A stretch of 54,200 nt of DNA from Zygnema cylindricum (GCA_037447655.1 JBBHKE010001227.1:1-54200); one strand, 5' to 3'. Positions 25,858 to 37,053 are shown, counted from the stretch's first letter. Translations and numbers: made by a program. Notes: generated by a model not told the origin, from the sequence alone.

Positions 25858-28800
25858 TTAGGTTTGCAAAGTTTGGCCTTGGAGTTCGAGAGACTCCAAC
25901 AATCCTCCACACGCATCCTCGAGAAGATCTAACACCTGCAAATTATCCCAAAAATATCCCAAGAACTGCATGAATAATACAATCAAAACCAGTATCGAGA
26001 AAGAAACGAAGGCAAAATCATCAACGTAAGTTCTCCATAACAATATCCAAAAACTGCATTAACAACACGATCAAAACCAGAAACGGGAACAGAGCTGAGG
26101 CAGAACCATTCACAATAAATGACTCTGAGTAGCAGATAATTTGTCAGAAAAACCTCCACAAATGTTCACTGTCCATCATTATTAGAGTTAAACATTTATC
26201 AGGGAGTTTAAGGCCCCAATGTTCAACCATTGGATTTTCTTTTTGAGGCAAGCAATCGAAAGCTAACGGTCTTACCTTTCGGTTGCTCCATTAAAAAATA
26301 ATATCCAAAAGTTGAAAAATAAAGTTAATGCCTTGAGCTGCCTGAAAATTGATCAACACTAATAACAATGGGCGTTGTACCACGTGCCTATTTTTTAACC
26401 ACTATTTCAGCCACCGCTTCAACCACTGCTTGTCGAAGCTGAGATAAAACAGCTTATACAGTTTATATAACCACTACAGGAAATAAATTTTTACAGTGCT
26501 TAACCTAGTTAGCTAAGTAACATAGTTTTTTAACTCTGTGGTTTGCTAGGCAGAGTGCAGCAACACCTTTCATCGCAAATTATAGTTAGTACATAATGAT
26601 AGTACTAACTACACTATTGGGTCAACTTAAACCAGCGATTGTCTTATAATTATTAGCTTTAATAGCGATGGAAGGTGTACAAATACGACCCTTTTTCAAA
26701 TTCTGCGTATAATGATGGCTCACCTGTTCAAAACCCTCAGGTCCCCCGTAGTATGGATCAGGAACTTCATCGAATTCAAAGGTGCGACAGTAGCTGCACA
26801 TAAGCTTCACCTGAAAAAAACTCGGACTAATTGAGAATAATAAGTCTAAAAGGCATTACTTTGATATAATAAGGCAATAATCTAATATCGTTATTGAAGC
26901 TATTAATCAACCCAATAAAAAACAACGTACGCAGGTTCAACAGATGGAAAAAGACAGTTTCGGTTTGGTGCACTGTATTGTCCACAGTGAATAGCTAATA
27001 GGGCAAAGAAATTACTAGCATTTAAGTGTTATTAATTCTAATTCAGTTCCAAATGACGAGGCTGTTTTTGAACCGTTCAAGAATCGGCTAAAAGAAAAGA
27101 ACAATTAGTGTTAATAGTAGTTTGTGGTCAACAGGCAAAAAGAACGGGCACAAAATTAGTGTTATTAACACCAACAGCGATTCACGATGTATGTTGGTTT
27201 ATGGTATCTGAATTTTACATCTAGTGTTTGTTAATTTTCAAGTTATTTCAATGTATTTCAGAATTATTCAGTGTGAATCCATGAAAAACAGCATATTCCA
27301 GTGTGAACAACTCTTCACAAAATGTTCACCCAGGGGATCTGAAATAGTTTGTTTGAAAGAAAAAAAAGTTAGTTCTATTAACGGTAGATCTAAAAATGTT
27401 TGTTTAATATGGAAACCATTCTGAAATTGTTCAACATCTTGTCAAAACATAAAAATTGAAAGTTTAGTTCTGCTTGTTTGTGTTTCAATCATAGATGATA
27501 AACACACAACATAGAACCAAGTAAAATATTAATTTACACTACACTGTTCATCGTTATTACAGTTAGTAACACTAATTCGGTCGCGGCTTTTTTTGGCCGA
27601 AAATCATAAAATAGTGTTAACAACGCTATCTAGGGAGTGGGCTACAATCTGCCACTAAATTTACAATACATGCACTAAATTTATAATACATATTCTGATT
27701 TCGCATTAACACCAATAAATCCTCAACGCTAACAACGATGGGTTGTGAACTCAATTGTTTCCAGCACATACCACAACATGAATGAATTCATAGATTCCCT
27801 AATATACTTTTCTGTAGCTTAATGCTATTGATAACTTAGGATGCACATTCAACATTTCGTGATTTTACAGACACGTTAATATTTTGAGATGCTGACTTTT
27901 GTTCGATGTCCTGGCTCTTACAGGTAACATAAATGCCTTATAGAAGACGTTATAGCCGGTATACTTGCCTTAGTATAATATAGATGTTATACTTGCCTTA
28001 TTATAAAATAGACGTTTTACTTGCCTTATTACAACATAGACGTTGATACCTGCCTTATTATAACATAGGCGTTATACTTGCCTTATTATGATGCAGACGT
28101 TGTACTGGCCTTATTCTAATATAGACGTTTTACTTGCCTTATTCTCGGAGCCGGATGGCAAAGAGTACTTGTTGCTCCAGTTGCGATGGGCCGCAAGAAT
28201 GTCAGCTGTAGAAAGAAAAAGGGGGGAAAGAGTAGTGCGTATGAAACAAGGGGGATAAAATCAAGAGGGGAAGGGGAGGAGTGAGGGGTGTTTGAAACAG
28301 CAAAAATAAACTAAAACAAAGTAAAACAGAGAAACCCTCCTTTCAAAACAATGGAAAAATATGCCTTAAAAATTGTTAACTTCAATGGAATAAAAATTGT
28401 TTACTTCAATGGAATAATCAATAACATCAAAGAAACATTCAATTCGGCTTTCAAATGAAGAACTGACCCTGACTGAAAATAAATCATAAGCATTTCCACA
28501 ATTTCAAATGTCCCACTGACTCAAGACATTTTAATGGAGGAAATAAATTGACCTTCTAGTGTGTAAACGAAAGGATATGATATCTTTCACAGAGCAGATT
28601 CAATTAATGCATTTTAGAATTTACCTCCAAGTGTGAACTTCTCGTAATAGCTTCTCCACACTAATTACCATTGCCTTTATCATTTAAACAATTTGGGAAA
28701 CCATTGCAGTACAAGCTTATTGCTTTTATAACTCTTTTAGAACTTTTTGCCCCCTGTAATTATTATGTGAGTAGGCAAGGGAACTTTTTGGCATTCAATT

Positions 28801-31721
28801 GGAGATGTCCAATAAGACGTTTTTACATACATCAGAACGTGACTCTTTGGATACCAGTTTTAATCACTATGGAATAGGAAACCTCCGCCGGTTGAATTCA
28901 ACAACTTCACATGGAAACAGTTCAAAAATAACTGCACTTGTTTGTGTACAACTTCTGGAACTCCTAGAGCGCATGAACATGAGATACATTTGCCCAGTCT
29001 TTGACCAACGTTGGCTTTCTCACCATAATTTTGACGATCCATGGCTAAGATGAGGTCAAATTCCTCAAAATCGACGGGCCGGATGGGCCGAGAAATGGAT
29101 GTGAGCTTTACTCCACGCTTTGAAGCCGCTCCTCTCATACGAGCATCTGCAGGATCTCCCTATATTTAAAAAACCAAATACGTATTTAGATTCCAACATA
29201 CAGTTGAATTGAACATAAAAAGAATGTGCCAACCAGCAAAGGCAACAGTTAAGAACAGCAAAACTGCAACCAAAATGAGAAACAACAGAGCAAGCTCATC
29301 ACACACAAGGTACATGGTAATTTTGTTTAAGACTGTTCATTACTAGCACTTAAAAAGGTCATTAAATCTTAAGATGGACAAAGATAGCATTCTTGCCGTC
29401 ATTATGTATAGTCAAGAATACAATAACACAATATATGGATCAACTACAAATCATTTAGAATAAGAGTAATCTATCGTATTAAAGTACAATTCCTAAAGAT
29501 AGGCTACCGATTATTCCTATGCCTGCGACATCATTTACACAAAGATCCTTTAGAAGCTATTGATTCAGGACTAACTGACAAGTTCTGTAAATATACAGAA
29601 TTAGTCAGTGTTGGGCTGAACATAACAACAAGAACTGAACTCATCTTAACAATTCTATCCTTGTTGAGTCTGTGAATAAAAAGGGCACTTGTGTCGTTCC
29701 AATGATCAAAATAGTATGTCATCTTCATCAAGCTATTTTCCTTTCAACTTTTTCTGATCCTGTGCTTAAAATTCGCAACTGGCCTCAAACAATTTGACAA
29801 AACATTAATTTTGGAAATTCAAAAAAAAAGGGAATCTGGGCTGCCAATGTTCATGTAGGACCACCTTTCACATAAACCAAATGATGTTTCGATACTAAAT
29901 AGTCCATTACAAGGTACCTGTGTTCTTACATCTATACCAAACCAAAAAGCATCTTATTTTGCAATTAATAAATGCTTTTGAGGATGGTTATCATGACTCG
30001 ACGAATCTTTGAAGTAGGCAAGGCGCATGTGGCCGCTCCAAGAATACTTACAAGATTTACTGTGTTGTTGATTAATTAACACCACCTCTGATGAACTAAC
30101 AGAAGGGAGTAACGATGATCTGGTACTCTCATGATTCTTCAAGTACAATTCATCAGCTTGACCGTTTTGACTGGAAACTCTTTTTTAAAGCTTGCATATT
30201 AAAATCCTTAATGTCTTTCATCATTTCATTTGTTTCCCATAAAATGATACAACTTCTCCATCTACTACAACATCACTTAGCGCCGTTCTGATTTTTACAA
30301 TACCGTAAAAACACTTGGCTTTTCGAAATGATATGACAGATAGATTTGATCCCTTAGTTGAGGAATCCAATAATCTACTTTATTGAGATAAATTGAGACA
30401 AAAAACATATGCTTAAAGTCTGGATAGTAGATCTGGCGGATTTGTAGTTAAATTTAATTAGACTTTGGATGGTTTGAATTTAGTAATGTCTTCTGCCTAA
30501 AAAAGTTCCAAAGGCGTGTTAAATTAACACCTGGAATGGGTCAACTTAATCATGGTGTCTGAATGAAAATACACACCAAAAAAAAGTATGCATGAAAATG
30601 CTGTGAGCGCAAAGTGTTCTGCAAGAGTCTGCTTTCCTCACAAAAAGCCACTACCTAACAAGTATTCAAGTATCCACTATTTTTTTTTCAAGTTTGTAAG
30701 ACGTTAATGTGCTCGCAAATTGACTTTTCAAAGATAAAAAAAAAAAAAATCTTGGCAGAATCTAGGAAAGCCTTCTCTCATTCATCCAGTTTGCTAGCAA
30801 ACTTGCAATACTCAATATTTAGCGTTCTGTACAGAGTTGGTAAGCTGAAAAGGTTTATAAGAAAGAAAGGAAGAACCTGGACATACAATACAAGCAGCAC
30901 GGAAAATGTATTTTTCTTTGTTTTGATCCTTCCTGACTCCTTTCACATGCGAACAAATACCTCATGATATCCCAACAGAATCAATCCTTGAGTTGCTTTC
31001 AGATGTGAAGACATACCTCATGATAATTGATTGTTCCAGCAGAATCAATCCTGTAGTTTGAAGTTAAACCCTTCGACTTGACTGCATGTGTAAAGACGGC
31101 CTCGGCGGTTGGACTTCTGCAAATATTGCCTGTTAACAAGCATGGTAACAATCAATCATTTCATTGAAGAGGTCAACAGATAATGTAAACAAATCATAGT
31201 TCCCTGGAAACGCCAATATTGCCTATTAACAAGTATAGGCGCAACCGATTATTCCATTCAAGTGCGCAACGGAAAATGCATAAGAACCATAGTTCAAATT
31301 GTGCAAAACAAATTGAAAACACTCTCAACTTTTACCCCGTATTACATGCCCGTTATATAGTTTTTTCAGTTATAGTACGCATGTCGTACTCTAAAAAGAT
31401 ATAGCATTTCCAATTTTTTTGCGCATTCTAATGGACACACATCTTTTACCAAGTTGAACTCCAGTAACATGTCTCAATCCACAACATATGTCACTCCTTG
31501 ACAAATTGCAGAAGGAGAATGGCATAAAACTAAATAGCTAAGTAGCTCGTAGGGAAGGAAGTATGGTTTCTAATAAACGGGAATAAGTGAAAAAGAAAGA
31601 ATGTGAATTCAAGCCATAGCAATGGGACAGATAGCTTGATTCAAACATTTAGTGACAGAAAAGAACACATTTATGCTCACAAGGAAGGACAGCAGATGAC
31701 AGTGATTCAAACATAATTACA

Positions 31722-31786
<65 letters not shown>

Positions 31787-32308
31787 CAAACACGTTTAGA
31801 CAAAGAAAAATGTAAGGCGTACAAAAAGTACTGCAAACAGACAAGGACCGCCACAAGATGGATGAACACCGGATGACATAATTGGAACATAAAGAATATA
31901 AATATAAAAAAGAATGCACTTACCTAGGCATACAAAAAGTACTGCAAACGGACGATCTTGTCCTGTGATCTCCTCATTCTCAATACCAGACATTCTCACA
32001 ACTGCTAATTTCACAACTCCTAATTTCCGTCTTGCACTTCGCAAGTTCAAGTTTTCTTCTTTCAAGATACTAACTTCCGCAGAAAGTGATCCACTGAGCC
32101 CTGACCTAACAATATTTTTACTACCAGGGTTGGTTGAAAATAAAACTCTCTGAAATGCCTTTGGCGTTAACAAGGAATTACAATTAGTAGGAGCTTTAGC
32201 GAGTTTTCCAGAAGACTTTGCAAAGGAGTTGTTAATTTCACAACCAAAAGACGATAGAGATTGACAGTACTGCTGAGATTGCAAAAGACAAATTGCTGTG
32301 GAAGCCAT
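25858..32308 (-). CDS. Low-molecular-weight protein tyrosine phosphatase, probably plastid-targeted
   Basis: A cysteine-dependent phosphatase of the LMW-PTP family. Six exons close in frame (288 residues): 32308-31924, 31129-31017, 29159-29024, 28205-28138, 26810-26724 and 25935-25858. The P-loop spans the exon 1/2 junction: VLFVCLG joins NICRSPTAE, giving the C-X5-R-S signature. Later motifs are AVFTHAVKSKG, DSAGT, GDPADARMRGAA, DLILAMDRQNY and the acid-bearing loop DEVPDPYYGGPEGFE. The first 100 or so residues (from MASTAICLLQSQQ, Ser-rich and Lys-containing) look like a transit peptide, as in the chloroplast LMW-PTP of Arabidopsis. An in-frame ATG at 32362 could extend the start by 18 codons; I prefer 32308 on composition. 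Exon 4 has a GC donor (AAG/GCAAGT). Several exon borders are duplicated in the neighbouring introns. Confidence 0.93.
25942..26110. repeat. Tandem duplication next to the LMW-PTP exon 6 acceptor
   Basis: Two diverged copies of about 84 bp. Each has AATATCC(C)AA, AACTGCAT(G/T)AA, then CAATCAAAACCAG or CGATCAAAACCAG. The array begins a few bases from the exon 6 splice acceptor at 25936. Confidence 0.7.
26983..27189. mobile_element. TIR-family element in LMW-PTP intron 4
   Basis: The right end CAACAGCGATTCACGATG is followed by TA at 27190-27191. The left end is near CACAGTGAATAGCTAATAG. The interior shares AATTCAGTTCC..ATGA.G.GGCTG with the remnant at 19380-19556. Left boundary uncertain; no coding capacity. 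Confidence 0.6.
27542..27747. mobile_element. TIR-family element in LMW-PTP intron 4, second copy
   Basis: The left end CACTGTTCATCGTTATTAC follows TA (27540-27541). The right end is CGCTAACAACGATGGGTTGTG. Interior TAGTGTTAA words are shared with other copies. It lies about 350 bp from the copy at 26983-27189. Confidence 0.6.
27964..28150 (-). repeat. 28-bp tandem array that copies the exon 4 5' splice site
   Basis: On the minus strand the unit is AATAAGGCAAGTAAAACGTC plus eight bases, repeated seven times with few changes. The first copy is the real exon 4 end (AATAAG then donor GCAAGT at 28138/28137). The array therefore reiterates the last six exon bases and the GC donor down the intron. 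One copy (near 28050) carries CAGGTATC, a conventional GT donor. Exon extension through the next copy would meet TAA in frame. Confidence 0.9.
30955..31290 (-). repeat. Duplicated copies of both borders of LMW-PTP exon 2
   Basis: The exon 2 3' border (ATCATGAG then GTATGT at 31017/31016) has a copy 56 bp into the next intron: ATCATGAG then GTATTT at 30961/30960. The exon 2 acceptor (CTTGTTAACAG then GCAATATT at 31129) has a copy 93 bp upstream in transcript direction: CTTGTTAATAG then GCAATATTGG at 31222. Each copy includes adjoining intron sequence, for instance the shared ATCATAGTTC / ACCATAGTTC ends at about 31200 and 31290. Confidence 0.82.
31722..31785 (+). repeat. Poly(A) tract of about 64 bases
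   Basis: An uninterrupted A run inside LMW-PTP intron 1 (poly-T in the transcript). It may be a microsatellite or the tail of a retroposed sequence. No target duplication was established. Confidence 0.9.
31815..31960 (-). repeat. Duplicated 3' border of LMW-PTP exon 1
   Basis: The end of exon 1 (forward strand CATACAAAAAGTACTGCAAAC at 31929-31949) recurs as CGTACAAAAAGTACTGCAAAC at about 31818-31838, inside intron 1. The copy would again encode FAVLFV, the strand leading to the P-loop, but the GTAAG donor has decayed to TTACAT-type sequence. Confidence 0.78.
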
Positions 32309-32390
32309 AGATCGAGTGTGGTGGGTCAACTCCGAGAAGAGACTGATATCCAAGTAATGCAACTTCAGCCAATTTATGCTACAAAACGTA

Positions 32391-32695
32391 GCTCAGAAGT
32401 GCGAAAAGTGCGAAAAGTGCGAAAAAATGCGAAACGTGCGAAAAATGCGAAACGTGCGAAAAATGCGAAACGTGCGAAAAATGCGAAAAGTGCGAAAAAT
32501 GCGAAAAATCCGAAAAGTGCGAAAAATGCGAAAATTCCGAAAAGTGCGAAAAATGCGAAAAGAGCGAAAAATGCGAAAAATGCGAAAAATGCGAAAAATG
32601 CGAAAAGTGCGAAAAGTGCGAAAAGTGCGAAAAGTGCGAAAAGTGCGAAAAGTGCGAAAAGTGCGAAAAATGCGAAAAATGCGAAAAATGCAAAA
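32391..32695. repeat. 9-bp minisatellite upstream of LMW-PTP
   Basis: About 33 near-perfect copies of (A/G)TGCGAAAA lie 80 bp upstream of the LMW-PTP start region. On the gene strand each unit reads TTTTCGCAY. All frames stay open through the array, which yields meaningless reiterated peptides. Confidence 0.93.
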
Positions 32696-33252
32696 CTGGT
32701 ATAAGCGCTGTATGCCTTTATCTCCAATTCTCCATGCTCCTGTAATTTATTCGTATTTTACGTGATTCTCGCTTATAATACGCGTAGACGCATCGAGCAA
32801 TAATACGTATAGCGTTTCAGCACTATTTAGCACAGTAAAAGTATGCAGCTATGCTGCAAAAGATCTGACTCCGTACGTAGTCCATGTGACTGCGAGAGAC
32901 CGCTCTCAGAGACTTGGAATGGACTATATTTAGGGTGGGCATTTTGACTTGATATTGTTGCAGACTTGCGATAAAGGACGTGTTAATCTAGCAGTTTGTC
33001 CTTTGTGACTGACAAAACGAGAATGAGAAGATCCACTGGATATTGCCAATCTGTGGCCAAATGGTCATGATTTTCTAATCAATCGTGGCCAACAAGAGCA
33101 AGTCAAGTCTTGCATAAGCCAATCATAATATAACATCTGTCAAATATATCTAATAATCAAAAATTTCGAGCGGGTGGAGATGCGGGGTATCAGTCAAACT
33201 TATCCCTCTGCAAAAGCACGTATAGCATGCACGCTATTTTGACCGACTTTTC

Positions 33253-33325
33253 TGGGGATGCGGGGTATCGATCACCGTACCTCTCGCATGCTAAGCGAGC
33301 GCTCTACCATGTGGGCTACATCCCC
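33253..33325 (-). tRNA. tRNA-Ala(AGC), variant copy
   Basis: The minus strand folds as a 73-nt tRNA without encoded CCA: acceptor GGGGATG pairs with CATCCCC, discriminator A, D-arm with TAGCCCACATGGTA, anticodon loop TTAGCAT (AGC, Ala) on a CTCGC/GCGAG stem. The T-arm is CGGTG-ATCGATA-CCCCG, with one mismatch compared with the copy at 33874. Function is possible but may be weakened. Confidence 0.85.
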
Positions 33326-33873
33326 GGATAGACTAGAACGACAGTTGAAAACAATTTAAATTTATTTTTTTGAGTATAAGTATTTCGTATGGAGCAGCTA
33401 CATATAGCGTTTCCATATCTTTTCGCAGAAAAAAAGTATGCAGCTATTCTACAAAGTTCCAACTGCCGTACGAATTATAAACTCGTTCCACGCACAGCGA
33501 CAAGGACAAGATTCTATTTAGCGTGGACTCTGGACTTGGCATTTCTGTAGACTTGCAATAAAGGACGTGTTAACTACAGTAACAGTTTGTCCTTTGTGAC
33601 CGACAAAAAAAAACGAGAATGAGAAAATCCAATGAATATTGCAAATCTGTCACCAAAAAGCATGATTTCCTTATCGGTTGTAGACAAAATGGACAAGTCA
33701 AGTCGTCAACATGCGAGTCTAAACATTTGTATAAAATATTTATGATCGTCAACGTGGGCAACAACAATAAATCCAACGTCAATGAAAAAACAAATGTCTG
33801 AGATCTTCAAGTTTGTGGAGAATTGACAAGACGACAGACATGTAAAGGTGTGAGAATTTACTTCTTATAATCA

Positions 33874-33946
33874 TGGAGATGCGGGGTATCGATCCCCGTA
33901 CCTCTCGCATGCTAAGCGAGCGCTCTACCATGTGAGCTACATCCCC
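33874..33946 (-). tRNA. tRNA-Ala(AGC), intact copy
   Basis: A 73-nt minus-strand tRNA. Acceptor GGGGATG pairs with CATCTCC (one G-U pair), anticodon AGC sits in loop TTAGCAT, and the T-arm CGGGG-ATCGATA-CCCCG is fully paired. B-box-like GGGGATCGATACCCC is present. Spacing from the first copy is 621 bp. Confidence 0.93.
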
Positions 33947-34494
33947 ATATTAAGTATTATTGAAGTTTCAAATATTTATTACTTATTACATGTGGGCAAC
34001 TATATATAGCGTTCCATGCCTTTTCGCACAGTAAACCTATGCAGCTATGCTAAACCTTGGCTTATTAGGGTTTTTGGTTTTCATGTACAACAGGTTTATT
34101 CACTTTGTGGGTAGTCAATTTTGGGTAGTTTTTGATTAGTTTTGGTGGTTAATTGTGTTAGTTAGTTTTGACTTTTTAGTTAGTTCTATTTGCTTTTACC
34201 TATTTTCTCTTGACTCCTATAGACTTTAACTTTGGTTTTTATCCCTTTTGTACCCTGGTGGTTTGTTCATCGCAAGTTTTGAAATAAAGTTCACATTGTC
34301 TTAGTGTGAACTTTTTACTTCATATTATCGCATGCTTTCATTAACATCGTGTTTATCTAGCAAAATGTCCTTTTTGATTGACAAAAAAAAAAAAAAAAAA
34401 AAATCTAATGGATATTCCAAATTTGTGGCAAACGATAGCGATTTTCTAATAAATTGTGGCAAAAAAAAAAACTAGCTAAGTAGTCAACAAGCTA

Positions 34495-34690
34495 CACCGC
34501 TCATCATTATTACTGCTAAAAAAATAATCTTAAACACTAATTTAGTGTTAGTAACTCTAATTTGTGTATGTGTCAAAAAATAAAACATTAACATTAATTG
34601 GCACACAACGCCAATTTGTGTGTCAACTTTGTCGCGTCTATTGAGCTGGCGTTGACACTATTTCTAGTACAAGTGTACTACCCTGAGAGC
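34495..34690. mobile_element. TIR-family remnant
   Basis: The left end CACCGCTCATCATTATTACTG follows TA (34493-34494), and TTAGTGTTAGTAACTC words occur inside. The right end was not clearly located, so the 3' boundary is approximate. Confidence 0.4.
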
Positions 34691-35329
34691 ATCCGCAGAA
34701 AGACGTACTTTAGGGGTTCAAAATAGTACAAAACACATAAATTATAGTACACTTTAACGGTGTTTTTGTTTACTTTGAGCAATTTTAAGCTATTTTAAGC
34801 TTTATTTATTTTATGCTTTATTTATTTTATGCTTTATTTTATGCTTTCGGTTTTCCAATCGTAGCCTTTAATGGTAGTGAACAACTTTTCATAGTCTTTA
34901 ATCGTAGTGAACAACTTTTCATAGCCTTTAATCGTAGTGAACAATTTTCCATATCAATCAAGTTTTGTACTTTGATGGTTTATCCATCGCGGTTTTCCTA
35001 ATAAAATCTTTCCCTTTTATATTAGGTGTTGTCCCCGCTATTTTAAGCGGCTAACAGGTATTAGTAGTATACATGCGGACCACACTTAACATCGTAGAAC
35101 GGCTATCTCACGTGGATGTTCTATACCAAAACAGACTTGTTGTAAATAATGCTACTAAATGAAACTTTCCATATTAGCATTTAATCATGTTTTAATGTTA
35201 ATAACACTAATCTATGATTTTAGGCAAGAAAAAACCGCGAGAAAGCTGCGACAAAACAAGAGCTACTACCATTAAACGTAGCACTTGTTCAGCGATAAGG
35301 CACTCCTACCGCAGAGGTGTTGATGTGTA

Positions 35330-35399
35330 GAGATGCGGGGTATCGGTCCCCTTACCTCTCCATGCTAAGCGAGCGCACTACCATGTGAGCTACATCCCT
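35330..35399 (-). pseudogene. Decayed tRNA-Ala copy
   Basis: This is homologous to the tRNA-Ala genes at 33253 and 33874, but two bases of the anticodon stem are missing (CTCGCTTAGCATGGAG instead of ...GCATGCGAG). The anticodon stem and T-arm are mispaired, and the D-arm is altered (GTAGTGCGC). It is unlikely to give a functional tRNA. Confidence 0.75.
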
Positions 35400-36560
35400 G
35401 ATGGTACCATTGGTTCCCTTTATTAAGTTATAATGTTATACAATTTGCAGCCCACAAACTCTCTACGGATAATACACACCATGGCCACTCAAAAGCGGTG
35501 TTCGTCTCCCCATCACCATCCTCTTCAAATCACATCCGGCTCCATTGGACCTCCTTTGCAAACCTCCCTTGCATGGCTCTCCCTCACGGCAATTATCTCC
35601 TGATGAGTTTGTCACAACCTCGCGTCTTTTTAACCAAAATACACACATGCATATCTTGTCCCTTCCATAACAATCCCGTCCATTCTAGAAACCGTATCGG
35701 TTCAAGCTATAATTCAATCCACATTGTTTTGCCTTTGGTGGGGAAAGTTATATGTTGCGGGTGTAGATTTCACAAGAATTAAGATTGGAAGCACGTTTCC
35801 AACACCCTATATTGGACATTTTACCCAAACCCACATAAGTCAAAATCGTCTACTGATGGCTAGCAATTCGTTAAGGTACCATTTTGATTATCCTCATCCT
35901 CGAGAATTCCCCCCATCACCTTCGAGAACTGCGTAAGCGACAACTTTTGTTCTTCTCAATGGTAGACCAAATCACCAATGACGCGACATGACATCGAAAA
36001 TTCATGTTTTCACTTTTAGTCTCTTTTTTGCCGCCCAATGGGGGGGGGGGGCGAGTGGTGCTTGTGAAGCTATAGTTTCGCAAAGAGATTGGATATCGTT
36101 GCAACAAAAGCACGTGGATCGAGTCATTGGTCTTTTTGTTTCGACTTCCTGGTGCCATGGTCCGTCATCAAGGCCCACATTACGAGTTTATTGAATTCTA
36201 AGCTTTTGGATGCTCTTGCGAATGGGCATTTTAAGACTTTTCATATTTTCCAGACTCAGACACTCAATGTGTACCTCAATTAGTGTTGCGGATTGTGAGC
36301 TAAGAAAAGCAATTGTGGATGGCTCGAGAGCCCTTTTGGATCTTCATCCTATTCAAGTTACAAAATTAAACCACACTAACTACGGACCAACATTACTACA
36401 TTGACATTGATTCACATATTGCAAATGTTAACATCCACCCTCGCAATGTGGAAATAATATGAATGTATGCATATTTTGTTTAGGAGAACGAGTAAAGTGA
36501 AAATTTTAGGATAACATTTATGAAACAGAAAATGAAAAATAACTGATGAATTAAATAACT
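35400..36560. other. Unassigned sequence with short open frames, possibly a decayed gene
   Basis: A run of overlapping short plus-strand frames (35498-35782, 35724-35936, 35988-36194, 36089-36283) has more normal codon-like composition than its surroundings. Peptides such as YHFDYPHPREF and ACEAIVSQRDWISLQQKHVD look once-coding. Stops and frame changes interrupt it. I do not recognise the family. Confidence 0.25.
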
Positions 36561-36566
36561 ACACTA

Positions 36567-36785
36567 CACCGTGTATCACTATTAGTGTTAATATATTTTT
36601 CGCCACTTAAAACATATTTTCTCCGTACACACTTGTCCGTATTTGTCACGGAGACCGCCAATCGGAAGGTGAGGATCTTGGCTTTCAATCGCAACCATCA
36701 GATCCACAATCCGACATGTGTGTACGGAGAAAAGATGTTTTAATTAGCGAAAAAAAAACATTAATCCTAATAGCGATACCCGGTG
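36567..36785. mobile_element. TA-flanked TIR element, copy C
   Basis: A 219-bp element flanked by TA. The left end is CACCGTGTATCACTATTAGTG; the right end reads CCTAATAGCGATACCCGGTG. A second nested inverted pair lies inside: TTTCGCCACTTAAAACATAT / ATGTTTTAATTAGCGAAA, and TCTCCGTACACAC / GTGTGTACGGAGA. It therefore folds as a long hairpin. It lies about 400 bp upstream of XRCC4. Confidence 0.85.
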
Positions 36786-37053
36786 TATTGTTATCGTTGG
36801 TGTTCTCTCCACCTTATAATTTAGGATTTAACGTGGACATACCAAATCTTCGATTTTTATTATTCCGTACACAAAACACGTTGCATTCAATTTTAGTATT
36901 CTATGAAACATTTGAACTAGATGGTGCCAAATTTGAAATTTCAGTGCGAAGTTCGCCAACCGTGCGATAATAAATCGTGCCGTACTATCGAACCGGAAAC
37001 TCTCTCGATTATTCGTTCGGAACTGTGAAAACGTCAAAAACCATAGTATCTTC

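Larger units (their letters stand above)
32780..34500. repeat. Tandem segmental duplication carrying tRNA-Ala genes
   Basis: Three diverged copies of a block of about 620 bp begin near 32805, 33403 and 34003 with TATAGCGTTTC...TATGCAGCTAT. Each continues with a TTTGTCCTTTGTGAC..GACAAAA segment (about 32995, 33585 and 34360). The first two end in a tRNA-Ala gene. The third is interrupted by unrelated sequence at about 34070-34340. Confidence 0.8.

Noticed and set aside
27955-28150. CRISPR-like array
   Set aside because: Repeats are contiguous with no unique spacers, and the genome is eukaryotic.
31707-31919. Poly-Phe open frame
   Set aside because: It is the 64-base poly(A) tract read on the other strand.
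32261-32765. Lys/Ala/Asn-rich and Phe/Ser/His-rich open frames
   Set aside because: Translations of a 9-bp array in several frames on both strands; not proteins.
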